A stretch of DNA of 64,000 nucleotides from contig NZ_BOML01000025.1 of NCBI RefSeq assembly GCF_016862175.1, positions 1 through 64,000 of the forward strand, read 5' to 3'. This stretch comes from Paractinoplanes durhamensis. GTDB lineage: Bacteria > Actinomycetota > Actinomycetes > Mycobacteriales > Micromonosporaceae. Each line of letters opens with the position of its first letter. The stretch's first letter is position 1. Positions 41,101 to 50,636 of this stretch are shown here, one piece after another. The notes under the pieces are model-generated. The model made no database searches, had not been told where the DNA came from, and saw nothing but the letters and a program-made list of their open reading frames with translations. Position numbers and translations under genes: made by a program.

Positions 41101-41913
41101 ATGGTTGGGCACCGCCGGGCTCTCCAGGACCGCCGCCTGCTCGTCGCCACCGGTGTCGCGGTGGTCGTCGCCGTGCTGGCCGGGGCCGGTCTGCTCCTCG
41201 GTCGCGGGTCGGCCGAGGAGGCCGGCCCGGGCCTTCAGCCGGCGGCGCCGTGGGAGCCGTACGTTCCGAGCCCAGCGGTTTCGCTGCGGCCGCCACCCGC
41301 CCCGGAGTCGAACGCCACCTCCCTGGCGCACAGCGCCCCGGCCACAAAGACCAGCGCGGCCCCGACCCCGGCCCCCGCAGCCCTGTCACTGAGCGTGGAC
41401 AACGTGCCCGCGACCGTAGATCTGGCCGCCGAAGGCACCCGCGACTGGCTGCACTGGGGCCTGACCACCGCCGACAGCGTGGACCGCAAGGCCGGCGGCA
41501 CCGGCGAGCTGCAGGACACCGGCGGCACCGGCACCCGCGGACGATACGACAACAACCCGGAGCTCTTCAGCTGGACCGGCGGCACCCCGGCCGGCGCGGC
41601 CACCCGCACCCCGACCGGCGTCTACGCCTGCACCGCGGGCAGCACGTTCACGCTCCGCGTACCGGCCGGCCAAACCCCGCGCACGCTGCACTTCTACGCC
41701 GGCGTCTGGATGGCCGAGGGCCGGCTGACCGTCAGCGTCGCCGGCAAGAAGGCCACCGCCGACCTGGCCAACCCGCAGGCGATCAAAACTGCCCGCTTCA
41801 CGATCCGGTTCCGCGCGCCGGAGGCCGGCACCCTCCAGCTGACCTGGGCGGCGACCAAGGTCTACCACCCCACCTGCGGCAACATCGACATGCAGGCGGC
41901 CACCCTAAGCTGA
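41101..41913 (+). CDS. Membrane-anchored extracellular protein
   Basis: A 270-residue protein with an N-terminal signal anchor (LLVATGVAVVVAVLAGAGLLLG), a Pro/Ala-rich stalk (to about residue 95), and a beta-sandwich domain of about 150 residues (ATVDLAAEGTRDWLHWGL ... TLHFYAGVWMAEGRLTVSVAGKKA ... LQLTWAATKVYHPTCGNIDMQAATL). The layout resembles carbohydrate-binding or galactose-binding-like modules of secreted enzymes. ATG 41101 follows GGAG; GTG 41083 is the alternative. Function is unknown. The end overlaps the convergent small gene by 9 bp. Confidence 0.72.
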   Translation: MVGHRRALQDRRLLVATGVAVVVAVLAGAGLLLGRGSAEEAGPGLQPAAPWEPYVPSPAVSLRPPPAPESNATSLAHSAPATKTSAAPTPAPAALSLSVDNVPATVDLAAEGTRDWLHWGLTTADSVDRKAGGTGELQDTGGTGTRGRYDNNPELFSWTGGTPAGAATRTPTGVYACTAGSTFTLRVPAGQTPRTLHFYAGVWMAEGRLTVSVAGKKATADLANPQAIKTARFTIRFRAPEAGTLQLTWAATKVYHPTCGNIDMQAATLS

Positions 41914-42108
41914 CGCCCGCACCGACAGCAGGGTCGCGCCGATGTCGCGCAGCCGGGCCAGGACGCCGTGCAGCTGGGCCTGGTCGGCGACCGGCACGGT
42001 GAAGGACGTGGTGCCGTCGTCGTGCCGGACCAGGACGGTGCCGCCGAACCACCCGGACCAGTGGTCGTCGAGGTGGCCGTCCACCCGGAACTCGTACGTC
42101 CGGGTCAT
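41905..42108 (-). CDS. Small hypothetical protein, 67 residues
   Basis: A small soluble protein (MTRTYEFRVDGHLDDHWSGWFGG...) with alternating strands and one helix (QAQLHGVLARLRDIG). Its ATG overlaps the stop of the DUF2306 gene (ATGA), so it is translated in a coupled manner. Related short proteins accompany membrane proteins in actinobacteria, but no function is known to me. Confidence 0.72.
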   Translation of the reverse strand: MTRTYEFRVDGHLDDHWSGWFGGTVLVRHDDGTTSFTVPVADQAQLHGVLARLRDIGATLLSVRASA

Positions 42109-42710
42109 CGGCGGATGATCCATTCCGCGACGGCCAGGTTGATGATCCAGCCCGCGCCTTTGGCAAGATCCGCCGCGAGGACGCCGCTGCCGAGAACCGC
42201 GGCGCCGATCGGGTCGGTGAACGCCTGCGTGCCGGCCGCCAGGGCGATCGCGTACGCCCGGATCATCCAGCCGCGATGCGCGGCGAGGTTGTGGCGGCGG
42301 GCCGCGGCGACGCCGAGGACCAGGCATGCCGCCATCGCGGTGGCGAAGACCAGACGCAGCACGTAGAGCAGGTCGCCGGTGCCGGGCTTCGGCGCGTACG
42401 CCAGCGTCATCCACACGGCCGAACCGGCGATCACCAGGCCGGTCGCGCCCAGCACCCGCCCGGCCCGGCGGTGCCAGGCCGGATGGGTCCGCCGCAGCCA
42501 TGGCACAAACTGGAAGGCGCCGCCGACGGCGTAGCCCACCGCGCCGACGATGTGCAGAACCAACGGCACCGAGGTCGCGGCGAACCGCGGGTCGGCCGGG
42601 ATGGCGGGCGGTCCGCCGCCGAGCTGGATCAGGCGCAGGACGCCGGCCGTCAACGGGATGGCGGCCAGCGCCAGCAGGCCGGCCGGGACCGGCCAGGCCC
42701 GGCTGGTCAT
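42105..42710 (-). CDS. DUF2306-like membrane protein
   Basis: A 201-residue protein with about six membrane helices. The DUF2306 motif is recognisable: HPAWHRRAGRVLGATGLVIAGSAVWMTL, then ARRHNLAAHRGWMIRAYAIALAAGTQAF. Conserved His and Arg residues suggest possible heme or metal binding, but this is unproven. Its ATG overlaps the preceding stop and its stop overlaps the next start (ATGA both times). Confidence 0.82.
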   Translation of the reverse strand: MTSRAWPVPAGLLALAAIPLTAGVLRLIQLGGGPPAIPADPRFAATSVPLVLHIVGAVGYAVGGAFQFVPWLRRTHPAWHRRAGRVLGATGLVIAGSAVWMTLAYAPKPGTGDLLYVLRLVFATAMAACLVLGVAAARRHNLAAHRGWMIRAYAIALAAGTQAFTDPIGAAVLGSGVLAADLAKGAGWIINLAVAEWIIRR

Positions 42711-43381
42711 CGCGCGGTCGCCGGCTCGGTGTGCCGGATCGGCGCGACCGGGGTGCGGTCCGCCCGCGGGTGGCGCCAGAGGGAGAGGCCGAGGCCGATC
42801 AGGGCGACGCCGGTCGGCACCGCGAACGGCCGCTCGAACGACTGCGGCAGCACCTGCAGCGCCACGGTGCCGGCGGTTCCGGCAGCCAGCAGCGCGGCCG
42901 CCCAGCGGGCCAGCACCCGGGCCCGGAACAGGGCCACGCCGAAGAGGAGCCCACCGAGCAGATATCCGGCGGCGGAGACCAGGAGCGCCGGTTGGATGAG
43001 GCCGATGTCGCCGGTCGCGCTGCCGCCGGCGGCCGCGTCGAGCACATCCTGCACGTAGGCGGGTTGCCGGCCGGCCACGGTCGGCAGCACGGTGGCGGCG
43101 ACGAACGCGATGCTCAGCATGGCCAGGAAGCCGACGCTGAACAGCAGGTAGCCGACGAGGCCGAGGACTCCGGCCGGGCGGATCTGACGGAGGTACATGC
43201 CGGTGATGCCGGCCAGCGCGAGCGCGGACAGGACCACCTTGGCGATGTTGCGGATCGCCCACTCGGTGGTGGTCACCGAGGCCACGTCCATCGCGGGGTG
43301 GTTGATCTGGACGGCGATGAACAGGACGCCGGCGACGGCTGCGGCGAGGGCGGCGGCGCGGGTGAGGCTGGTGGGGTTCAT
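42707..43381 (-). CDS. Multi-pass membrane protein of unknown function
   Basis: A 224-residue protein with six to seven membrane helices, opening MNPTSLTRAAALAAAVAGVLFIAVQINHP. No enzymatic motif is visible. It begins 55 bp after the LuxR-type regulator on the same strand and is translationally coupled to the DUF2306 gene. The three membrane or small proteins together may be the regulator's direct targets. Confidence 0.75.
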   Translation of the reverse strand: MNPTSLTRAAALAAAVAGVLFIAVQINHPAMDVASVTTTEWAIRNIAKVVLSALALAGITGMYLRQIRPAGVLGLVGYLLFSVGFLAMLSIAFVAATVLPTVAGRQPAYVQDVLDAAAGGSATGDIGLIQPALLVSAAGYLLGGLLFGVALFRARVLARWAAALLAAGTAGTVALQVLPQSFERPFAVPTGVALIGLGLSLWRHPRADRTPVAPIRHTEPATAR

Positions 43382-43435
43382 GTCTCCGAGGCTAGGAATC
43401 GAGCTGGTGAGCGCGCATCACCACATGATGTGAGG

Positions 43436-45847
43436 TCACTTCAGGCCGAGGTCGGCCGCCCGGCTGACCGCGGCGCGGCGGGTGTTCACGCCGAGCTTGG
43501 TGAAGATGCTCTTGGTGTGCGTACGCAAGGTATTGATCGTGACGTAGAGGCGGCGGGCGATCTCCGGTCCGGTGAGGTCGGTGGCGAGGAGCCGGAGCAC
43601 GTCGAGTTCGCGATCGCTGAGCGGACCGGCTGCGCTCCGGCCGGGGCTTCGCTGCACGCCGAGCAGTTGGACGGCGTACGCCATCGACGCCTGCTCCAGA
43701 AGCGCGAGCATCGCCGGGCCCTCATCCAGGAAGAGCCGGGCGAAGCCGGCCGGAACTCCGTCGTGCAAGGCCGGCCGGAGGTCGGCGAGCGCGGCGCCGA
43801 GCTCGGGCCGGGCCAGCGCCCGCAGCATCCGCGCCTCCACCACGCTGCCGGTGCGGCCGGCCGCCGACGCCGCGTCGACCAGCGGATCGAGCAGGGCCAC
43901 GGCCTCGTCGAGACGGTGTTCCGCGACGAGCAGCCGGGCCAGGGTGAGCTGGTTGAACTCGGCGAGATAGCCGTCCGCCGCCGGGTGTTCGTGCGCCCAC
44001 TGCCGGGCGGCGGCGAGGTCGCCCTGGGTGATCCGGATCCGCGCGCGGGCGGCCGGGATCGGCGCTATCTCGGGAAAGAAGCCCGGCGCGTACAGCGGCT
44101 CGGCCTCGTCGAGCATCCGCAGCGCGCCGTCGAGGTCGCCGCGCGCCCGCAGCAGCCCGGCCATGACGGTGAACCAGCGGTGCCGATTTTCCGGGAGCGA
44201 CGCCCGATCGCCGAGTTCCCGGTCCAGCCGCAGGTGTTCGGCGGCCGCGTCGAGGTCGCCCTGTTCGCGCAGCACCCCGGCCAGGCCGACGTGCAGGTCA
44301 CCGGTCGTCGACAGCGGCGGCCCGGGATGGTCGAGGGCGCGTTCGTAGAGCCGCCGCGCCTCGATCGGCTTGCCGAGGGCCAGCCACATGCCGCCGAGCA
44401 TCACGGTCGCGCCGAGCGCGTCGGCAACGTTGCCGGCCGCGCGCAGGCTGGCCACCGCCGTGCCGAAGGTGCTGACCGCGACCGGCAGGTCACCGGCGGC
44501 CCAGGCGGCCAGGCCGAGGATGCCGCCGGCGGCACCGCGGGTCAGATGGTCCTCCGGCGCGCAGAGCTCCAGCGCCTGCCGGGCCTGGCCGATCGTGCCG
44601 GCGATGTCGCCGTGCGCCTGCGCGATCGACGCGCGGTACAGCAGGATCAGCACCCGGGTCTGCTCGTCCGGGCCGGCTCGGTCGGCGTCGTCGAGCCAGG
44701 CCAGTGCCTGCGCCGGATCCCCTTCGGACAGCCGGTTCCACGCCTGCATCGCGGCCAGCAGCGGCCGCCCGCGCAGCACCTCGGCGGGCAGCCGCCCCAG
44801 CCACTCCCGCAGCAGGTAGTCCTGGCGGTGTTTGCGCAGGTCGCCGATGGCGCGCTCGACCAGGTCGGCGGCCGCCGAAGGGTCATCGCCGTCGAGCGCG
44901 TGCTCGACGGCCTCGACCGTGTTGCCCTGCCCGGTGTGCCATTCCGCGGCCGCCCGGTGCAACCCCGGGACCAGGTCCGGTTGCAGTCGCGCGGACAGCA
45001 CGTCGGCGAACAGCCGGTGGTAGCGGTACCACTCGCGGCGGTCGTCGAGCGGCACGACGAACAGGTTGTCCCGCTCCAGCGATTCCAGCATCCGGCTGCC
45101 GTCGTCGCGGCCGGTCAGCGCGTCACACAGCGGTCCGGTCATCCGCCGCAGCACCGAGGTGCGCAGCAGGAAGCCGCGGACGTCGTCGCTCAGGCTGTTC
45201 AGCACCTCCTCGACCAGGTAGTCGAGGACGAACCGGTGGCTGCCGGCGAAGGACTCGACGAACTCGGCCGCCGCCCGCCCACGCGCCGACAGCGCCGCCA
45301 GCTGGAGACCGACGGCCCAGCCCTCGGTCCGGTCGAGCAGCGCGCCGACGTGCGCCGGCACCATGTCGAGCCGCATGACCTGGTTGAGGAAATCGTCGGC
45401 CTCCCCCGGCGTGAAGCGCAGGTCGGCCGCCCGCAGTTCAAGAAGCTCGCCACGCCCGCGCAGCCGGGCCAGCGGCAGCGGCGGATCCACCCGGGTGGTG
45501 ATGGCGACGGTCAGTTCCGGCGGGCCGTGCTCGATCAGTTCGGCCACGGCGTCGCGCACCGCCGGGTCGGTGACGAGGTGGTAGTCGTCGAGTACCAGCA
45601 CGGTCGGACCGGAAGCCGCCAGGTGGGCGAGAAACTCGGACCGGGTGCGCTCGGCCGAATCGAGCGAGAGCCACACGACCCGGGCCGAGCTCCCGGTCAG
45701 CCATTGCCCCAGGATCGTGGTCTTGCCGAAGCCGGCCGGCGCGCAGATCAGCACGAGCCGCGGCGCCCGCCCGTCCTCGAAGCGCAGCAGATCGATCAGC
45801 CGGTGCCGGGCGACAAGCTGCCGCCGCGGCGCCGGGAAATGCGCCAT
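43436..45847 (-). CDS. Large ATP-binding LuxR (LAL/MalT-type) regulator
   Basis: An 803-residue regulator. The STAND ATPase domain has Walker [11 protein letters not shown] at about 35-44 and Walker [12 protein letters not shown] MalT-like helical arm follows ([34 protein letters not shown]). The middle consists of TPR-type helices. The C-terminal LuxR helix-turn-helix reads [54 protein letters not shown]. Start ATG 45847 overlaps the stop of the MmyB gene (TGATG). Such regulators activate promoters when bound to ATP and an inducer; the inducer here is unknown. Confidence 0.92.
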   Translation of the reverse strand: MAHFPAPRRQLVARHRLIDLLRFEDGRAPRLVLICAPAGFGKTTILGQWLTGSSARVVWLSLDSAERTRSEFLAHLAASGPTVLVLDDYHLVTDPAVRDAVAELIEHGPPELTVAITTRVDPPLPLARLRGRGELLELRAADLRFTPGEADDFLNQVMRLDMVPAHVGALLDRTEGWAVGLQLAALSARGRAAAEFVESFAGSHRFVLDYLVEEVLNSLSDDVRGFLLRTSVLRRMTGPLCDALTGRDDGSRMLESLERDNLFVVPLDDRREWYRYHRLFADVLSARLQPDLVPGLHRAAAEWHTGQGNTVEAVEHALDGDDPSAAADLVERAIGDLRKHRQDYLLREWLGRLPAEVLRGRPLLAAMQAWNRLSEGDPAQALAWLDDADRAGPDEQTRVLILLYRASIAQAHGDIAGTIGQARQALELCAPEDHLTRGAAGGILGLAAWAAGDLPVAVSTFGTAVASLRAAGNVADALGATVMLGGMWLALGKPIEARRLYERALDHPGPPLSTTGDLHVGLAGVLREQGDLDAAAEHLRLDRELGDRASLPENRHRWFTVMAGLLRARGDLDGALRMLDEAEPLYAPGFFPEIAPIPAARARIRITQGDLAAARQWAHEHPAADGYLAEFNQLTLARLLVAEHRLDEAVALLDPLVDAASAAGRTGSVVEARMLRALARPELGAALADLRPALHDGVPAGFARLFLDEGPAMLALLEQASMAYAVQLLGVQRSPGRSAAGPLSDRELDVLRLLATDLTGPEIARRLYVTINTLRTHTKSIFTKLGVNTRRAAVSRAADLGLK

Positions 45848-46704
45848 CACCGGGACGTACGCGAGGCGTGCAGCGTGGCCAAAAGTTGCAGGCGGTCGGC
45901 GTCGGGGGTGCCCGGCTCGGCGGTGAAGGCGAGCATGACCGGGCCCGGGTTGCCGGGCAGCGGGTAGGTGTCCCAGTCCAGGACGATGTCGCCGACCTCG
46001 GGGATGCGGAAGGTCTTGGTGCCGCTCACCCGTTCGCGGACGTCGTGGCGGGACCACAGGCGGCGGAACTCGGCGCTGCGGATGCTCAGCTCGCCGACGA
46101 TCGCGGTGGCGCGCGGGTGGGTCGGGTCGGTAGCCACCGCCGTGCGCATCATGCCGATGTAGTCCAGGGCCTGCTGCTCCCAGTCGGCGCAGCGGCCGTC
46201 GTCGGTCATCGACGGCTCGAACATCAGCAGCAGCATGTTGAGCCGGTCGGGCGGATAGTCGGCCGGATCCCCGAGCAGCGCCTCGGCCATCGGGTTCCAA
46301 GCCAGAAGATCCAAGTGCTTTCCGAGTACGACGGCGGGCGTGCCCATCACCTGCAGCAGCCGCCGGGTGCTGTCCGGCACCCGTTCCGGCTCGTGACCGG
46401 CCGGGGCGGGCATCGGGCGGCGGGCCGCGCGGGCCAGCGTGAACAGGTGCCGGCGCTCCTCGTCGTCGAGCCCGAGCGCGCCTGCGAGGGCGTCCAGGAC
46501 GTCGTCCGACGGGCGTACCTCCCGGCCCTGCTCCATCCGCTGGTAGTAGTCGGTGCTCAGGCCGGCCAGCAGGGCCAGTTCCTCGCGCCGCAGACCGGCC
46601 ACCTTGCGCCGGCCACCGGGTTCCAGGCCGACGTCGCCCGGGCGTAGGCGGCTGCGCCGGGCCCGCAGAAAATCACCGAGCTCACGAGCGTACGGATGGG
46701 TCAT
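45847..46704 (-). CDS. XRE regulator with MmyB-like ligand domain
   Basis: A 285-residue regulator. The N-terminal XRE helix-turn-helix reads [20 protein letters not shown] ... [42 protein letters not shown]. The MmyB-like domain follows ([25 protein letters not shown] ... [23 protein letters not shown]). This domain is reported to bind fatty acids in related proteins. It is divergent from an SDR dehydrogenase gene, the classic arrangement for this family, and is coupled to the LuxR gene downstream. Confidence 0.93.
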   Translation of the reverse strand: MTHPYARELGDFLRARRSRLRPGDVGLEPGGRRKVAGLRREELALLAGLSTDYYQRMEQGREVRPSDDVLDALAGALGLDDEERRHLFTLARAARRPMPAPAGHEPERVPDSTRRLLQVMGTPAVVLGKHLDLLAWNPMAEALLGDPADYPPDRLNMLLLMFEPSMTDDGRCADWEQQALDYIGMMRTAVATDPTHPRATAIVGELSIRSAEFRRLWSRHDVRERVSGTKTFRIPEVGDIVLDWDTYPLPGNPGPVMLAFTAEPGTPDADRLQLLATLHASRTSR

Positions 46705-46822
46705 GCCCCCAAGTGTGCCGCCGGGGCGCCGCCGCAAGGTAGGTCTGGCAGTACGACGGAAGTGTCCCGATCTGCTCCTAACGTCATCGGGCAAGCGCAC
46801 CGACCACCCCTGGGAGCAGCAG

Positions 46823-47692
46823 ATGAGCAAGATCGCCGTCGTCACCGGCGCCAACTCGGGCCTCGGCCTGGTCACCGCCACCGAGCTGGCCCGGCAGGGC
46901 ATGCACGTGGTGATGGCCGTCCGCAACACCGCCGCCGGCGCGGAGGCCGCCCGCGGGATCGCCGGCGACGTCGAGGTCCGGGAGCTGGATCTGGCCTCGC
47001 TCGCCTCGGTGCACGCCTTCGCGGCGAAGCTGGCCGCCGACCACCCGGCGATCGACCTGCTGGTCAACAACGCGGGCGCGGTGCTGCTCGGACCGCGCCG
47101 CACCACCGCCGACGGCTTCGAGCTGCATCTGGGCACCAACATGCTCGGCCATTTCGCGCTGACCGGCCTGCTGCTCGGCAACCTGGCCGCGGCGCCGGCC
47201 GCGCGGGTGGTCAGCCTCAGCTCGATCACCCACAAGAACGCCCACCTGGACTTCGACGACCTGATGTTCGAGCGGGGCTATCGGGCCTCCCCCGCGTACG
47301 GCCGGTCGAAGCTCGCCACCACCGTGTTCGGCTTCGAGCTGGACCGCCGCCTGCGCGCCACCGGATCACCGGTCATCAGCACGCTGGCCCACCCCGGCCT
47401 CACCCGCACCAACCTGACCCCGCGCGCCTGGGAGCACCAGGGCCGGCGTGGCCGGATCATCGCGCGGGCCGGCCTGCTGATGACCCAGTCGGTGGAGCAG
47501 GGCACCCAGCCGCAGTTGCGCGCCGCGACCGGCCCCGGCGTGCGCGGCGGGCAGTTCTTCGGCCCGGCCGGTTGGTGGGAGACGCGCGGCCCGGTGACCG
47601 AGGCCAAGGCCAGCCGGGAGGCCACCGACCCGGCGGTGGGGAAGCGACTGTGGACGGTCGCCGAGGAGCTGACCGGCGTCAGCTACCGGTGA
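46823..47692 (+). CDS. Short-chain dehydrogenase/reductase
   Basis: A 289-residue SDR of the retinol-dehydrogenase-like group. The NAD(P) motif is TGANSGLGLVTA. NNAG appears in LLVNNAGAVLLG, the catalytic Ser in VVSLSSITHKN, and YGRSK holds the catalytic Tyr/Lys. ATG 46823 follows GGGAGCAGC. It is divergent from the MmyB regulator across 118 bp and is probably its target. The substrate is unknown. Confidence 0.92.
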   Translation: MSKIAVVTGANSGLGLVTATELARQGMHVVMAVRNTAAGAEAARGIAGDVEVRELDLASLASVHAFAAKLAADHPAIDLLVNNAGAVLLGPRRTTADGFELHLGTNMLGHFALTGLLLGNLAAAPAARVVSLSSITHKNAHLDFDDLMFERGYRASPAYGRSKLATTVFGFELDRRLRATGSPVISTLAHPGLTRTNLTPRAWEHQGRRGRIIARAGLLMTQSVEQGTQPQLRAATGPGVRGGQFFGPAGWWETRGPVTEAKASREATDPAVGKRLWTVAEELTGVSYR

Positions 47693-47717
47693 CCCCGGCG
47701 GGACGCGCCCGCCGGGG
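47693..47717. terminator. Bidirectional terminator hairpin
   Basis: CCCCGGCGGG-ACGCG-CCCGCCGGGG is a perfect 10-bp stem with a 5-nt loop. It lies directly after the SDR stop codon and 12 bp before the stop of the convergent secreted protein gene, so it can serve both. Confidence 0.75.
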
Positions 47718-47729
47718 TGCACTCCGCGG

Positions 47730-48401
47730 TCAGCCGCTGCAGGTCGGATCGAACTCGTCGCACGCCCAGCTGGGGGTGGCGGGCGGGGTCGGCGGCACGG
47801 TCGGCGGGGTGGTGCCCGGGAGGTCGGTGTCGCTCGGGTCCGGGTCGATCGTCGGGAACGTCGGCGGAGTGGGATCGGTCGTCGGCGGGCTGGTCGGGAA
47901 GGTCGTCGGCGGCAGGGAGCGGTCCGGGATCGCGATCGCCTGAATGTCCACGTCGACCCGGAAACCGCAGCCGTTCTTCGCCTTGGCGGCCAGCCGCAGC
48001 GCCGCCGGCAGCACGACCTCACCGGTGATGCCCGGACCGATGTCGAGCCGCTGCTGTGCGCCGTAGAGCAGGACGCCGGCCGGGTTGAGCAGCGGGCCGG
48101 AGACTGCCGACAGGCAGCCGGCCGGCTTGGCGTCGCGCAGCGGTGACACCAGCCGGACGCGGTCGGCGATCACGTGCGAGGCGCTGCGGTTGCGGACCTT
48201 GACGATCAGGTTGCTGGCCACGCCCGGCACCAGTTGCGGTTCGAGCTGCACGTCCAGCACCTGAAGGTCACCGGTGAGCGGCTGGTTGACCAGCTCACCC
48301 TTGCCGTGCAGGACGGCCCCCGCGGCGTACGCCGCCGAGCCGACAACGAGAAGGATGGCCGGCACGGCGGCCGCCATCCACAACGATCTCTTGACCCTCA
48401 T
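47730..48401 (-). CDS. Secreted protein with Pro/Thr-rich tail
   Basis: A 223-residue protein with an N-terminal signal or anchor (RSLWMAAAVPAILLVVGSAAYAAGAVLHG), a globular domain (about 35-155, two Cys) and a Pro/Thr-rich tail (TTFPTSPPTTDPTPPTFP...) ending in a Cys pair (CDEFDPTCSG). The tail resembles wall-spanning linkers. No family was recognised. GGGGAG lies 11 nt before the ATG. Confidence 0.72.
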   Translation of the reverse strand: MRVKRSLWMAAAVPAILLVVGSAAYAAGAVLHGKGELVNQPLTGDLQVLDVQLEPQLVPGVASNLIVKVRNRSASHVIADRVRLVSPLRDAKPAGCLSAVSGPLLNPAGVLLYGAQQRLDIGPGITGEVVLPAALRLAAKAKNGCGFRVDVDIQAIAIPDRSLPPTTFPTSPPTTDPTPPTFPTIDPDPSDTDLPGTTPPTVPPTPPATPSWACDEFDPTCSG

Positions 48402-48497
48402 CCGTTTTGTCTCCCCGTTCGTGTGAAATAGACGGGAGGGACGTTAGTCACCTTCGCCCGGCATCGATATCGACCGCACAGTTGAGAGGCTTTCCCC

Positions 48498-49043
48498 GTG
48501 ACGCCCATGGTTCGCATCGTGCATTTGTCCGGGCCGGCCTTCCACGCGCTGGCGCGCGGCGACCTGGCCGCGGCCAACGCCGCCAGTCCCGTACCCGTAT
48601 CGGCCTTTCTCGCCGGGCCGGAGAACCGCGGGGTGTGGGCCCGCCGGGCCCGCCAATGCGACGAGGACCCGGCGTCCGCCGAGTGGGTCACCGGCGTCAT
48701 CTGGGACGAGGAGAACGCGATCGCGGTCGGCCGGGCCGGCTTCCACGAGGCGCCGGATGCGGCCGGGCTGGTCGAGATCGGGTACGCGGTGGAACCCGCG
48801 CACCGCCGCCAGGGCTACGCGCGGGCCGCCCTCGAAGCGCTGCTGCAGCGGGCCGCCGACGATCCGCTGGTCAAGACGGTGCGGGTGTCGATCGCCCCGG
48901 ACAACGTCGCGTCCTACGCGCTGGCCGCGCACTACGGCTTCGTGAAGGTCGGCGAGCAGTGGGACTCCGAGGACGGGCGGGAGATCGTCTACGAGGTGCC
49001 GGCGGATCAGTTCAGCCGGTCGAGGAAGGCCAGCGATCGCTGA
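48498..49043 (+). CDS. GNAT acetyltransferase
   Basis: A 181-residue GNAT-fold acetyltransferase. The acetyl-CoA motif is VEIGYAVEPAHRRQGYARAALEALL, followed by VSIAPDNVASYALAAHYGFVKVGEQWD. GTG 48498 stands after GAGAGG. The substrate is unknown. The last 37 bp overlap the convergent hydrolase gene. Confidence 0.9.
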   Translation: MTPMVRIVHLSGPAFHALARGDLAAANAASPVPVSAFLAGPENRGVWARRARQCDEDPASAEWVTGVIWDEENAIAVGRAGFHEAPDAAGLVEIGYAVEPAHRRQGYARAALEALLQRAADDPLVKTVRVSIAPDNVASYALAAHYGFVKVGEQWDSEDGREIVYEVPADQFSRSRKASDR

Positions 49044-49582
49044 ACGACCAGTTCCGCGGCCGCGGCGTCGTAGGACGGCAGCGAGCTGTCGGTGAACAGG
49101 TGCCGGTCGCCCGGATAGACGAACAGCGAGGCGCCCGGCACCGTGGAGGCCAGCTCCTGGGCGGCTTCGAGATCGCCCTCGCGGCCGAAGAACTCGTCCT
49201 GCTCCATGCCGTGCACCTGCACCGGGACGCCGTGCGGCCACGGCCCGAACGCCCATTCCCCGGTGATCGGGAAGCAGGCCTCGTAGAGCAGCGCGGCACG
49301 GGCTCCGGCGAACGTCTGGGCCAGTCGTTGCGCGGGCTTCACCCCGTACGAAATCCCGGCGAAGACCGACCCGGCACTTGCCGCCGCCTCCGCACGGGCA
49401 TCGAGCTCCGCCTCGCCGATCTCGCGCGTCAGCGCCAGCCCTTCCTCGAGGGAGGCCGGCAGCGCGCCGCCGAAGAGATCCGGGGTCGCCACGGCATGAC
49501 CGCCCGCTCGCAGCTGCTCGGCGAACGCCAGGACACCGGGTGTGAGCCCCTGCAAGTGGTGGAACAGTACGACCGAGGCCAT
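49007..49582 (-). CDS. Dienelactone hydrolase-family protein
   Basis: A 191-residue small alpha/beta hydrolase of the dienelactone hydrolase group: MASVVLFHHLQGLTPGVLAFAEQL, GHAVATPDLFGG. The nucleophile elbow reads GISYG, so it uses Ser where classical members have Cys. The Asp is in EQDEFFG and the His in GDRHLFTD, so the triad looks complete. The substrate is unknown. Confidence 0.87.
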   Translation of the reverse strand: MASVVLFHHLQGLTPGVLAFAEQLRAGGHAVATPDLFGGALPASLEEGLALTREIGEAELDARAEAAASAGSVFAGISYGVKPAQRLAQTFAGARAALLYEACFPITGEWAFGPWPHGVPVQVHGMEQDEFFGREGDLEAAQELASTVPGASLFVYPGDRHLFTDSSLPSYDAAAAELVVQRSLAFLDRLN

Positions 49583-49628
49583 CCCTAGACTCCATGATCA
49601 GACGACTACGAGAAATCTTAGAGGCTGC

Positions 49629-50540
49629 ATGCTCCACGCGCTGTCCGGTTTCGCGCTGATCGGTGCGATCGTGCTGGTCGGCTGGGTGGTCGGCCGGTTC
49701 GGCGGGCTGCCGGAGGGCACCGACGAGGTGCTCGGCCGGCTCGTCTACGCGGTGCTGGCGCCGTGCCTGCTCTTCACCGTTGTGGCCGGTGCCGACCTGC
49801 ACGTTCTCTTCAGCGAACCGCTGCTCGTCTCGGCCGCCGCGGCGTTGCTGACCTTCCTCGGGTACGCGCTGATCTTCTTCCGCCGGGACCGCAGCACCAA
49901 GATCATGGGCGCGCTGTGCGCGGGTTACGTCAACGCCAACTACATCGGCATCCCGGTCGCGACCTACGTTCTGCGCGACGCCGCCCTCGTCGTACCCATC
50001 GTGATGGTGCAGCTTCTGATCATCACGCCGATCGCCCTGACCATGCTGGAGTCGGCCGCCACCGGCCACGCCTCGGTCCGCTCGACGGTGATGTCGTCGC
50101 TGCGCAACCCGCTGATCGTCGCGGTCGCGCTGGGTGCGGTGGTGGCCGTGACCGGCTTCCGGCTCCCCTCGGTGATCGACGACCCGCTGACCGTGATCGG
50201 CCAGGCGACGGTCCCGCTCGTCCTGATCGCCTTCGGCATGTCCCTGCACGGCCGCCGCATCCTCGCGCCCGGCCCCGACCGCCGCACCACGATCGTCGCG
50301 GTCGCGTTCAAGACCGCCGGCATGCCGGCCATCGCCTTCCTCCTGGCGTTCCTGTTCCGCCTCCCCCACCAGGAGATGTACGCCGTGACGGTGCTCGCCG
50401 CCCTGCCGACCGCGCAGAATGTCTTCCTCTACGGGCAGCGCTTCCAGACCGGCGTGATCCTGGCCCGCGACGCGATCTTCCTGTCCACCATCGCGTGCGC
50501 GCCGGCCCTGCTGCTGATCGCCCTGCTCTTCACTAGGTAA
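49629..50540 (+). CDS. AEC-family transporter
   Basis: A 303-residue carrier of the auxin efflux carrier family, with about ten membrane helices. Typical segments are CAGYVNANYIGIPVATYVL (half-helix motif), SSLRNPLIVAVALGAVVAV and VTVLAALPTAQNVFLYGQRF. ATG 49629 follows AGAGG. The substrate is unknown; the family moves organic acids and similar compounds. Confidence 0.9.
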   Translation: MLHALSGFALIGAIVLVGWVVGRFGGLPEGTDEVLGRLVYAVLAPCLLFTVVAGADLHVLFSEPLLVSAAAALLTFLGYALIFFRRDRSTKIMGALCAGYVNANYIGIPVATYVLRDAALVVPIVMVQLLIITPIALTMLESAATGHASVRSTVMSSLRNPLIVAVALGAVVAVTGFRLPSVIDDPLTVIGQATVPLVLIAFGMSLHGRRILAPGPDRRTTIVAVAFKTAGMPAIAFLLAFLFRLPHQEMYAVTVLAALPTAQNVFLYGQRFQTGVILARDAIFLSTIACAPALLLIALLFTR

Positions 50541-50636
50541 CCGTTCCGCAAAGGATCGACGCGCCATGTAACCTTTCCGGCCTCAGCCGCGTCTTGGTCA
50601 GTGCAGCCATGATGGCGATCGTCGATTGCGAGAGTG

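Noticed and set aside
42326..45967. Very long open frame on the plus strand (1213 codons)
   Set aside because: It is antisense to the LuxR regulator and two membrane proteins and has Arg/Gln/Gly-rich composition without any domain; a typical high-GC shadow.
43436..46300. LuxR regulator with a start 151 codons further upstream
   Set aside because: The extra part overlaps the MmyB gene in a shifted frame; ATG 45847 is coupled to that gene's stop codon.
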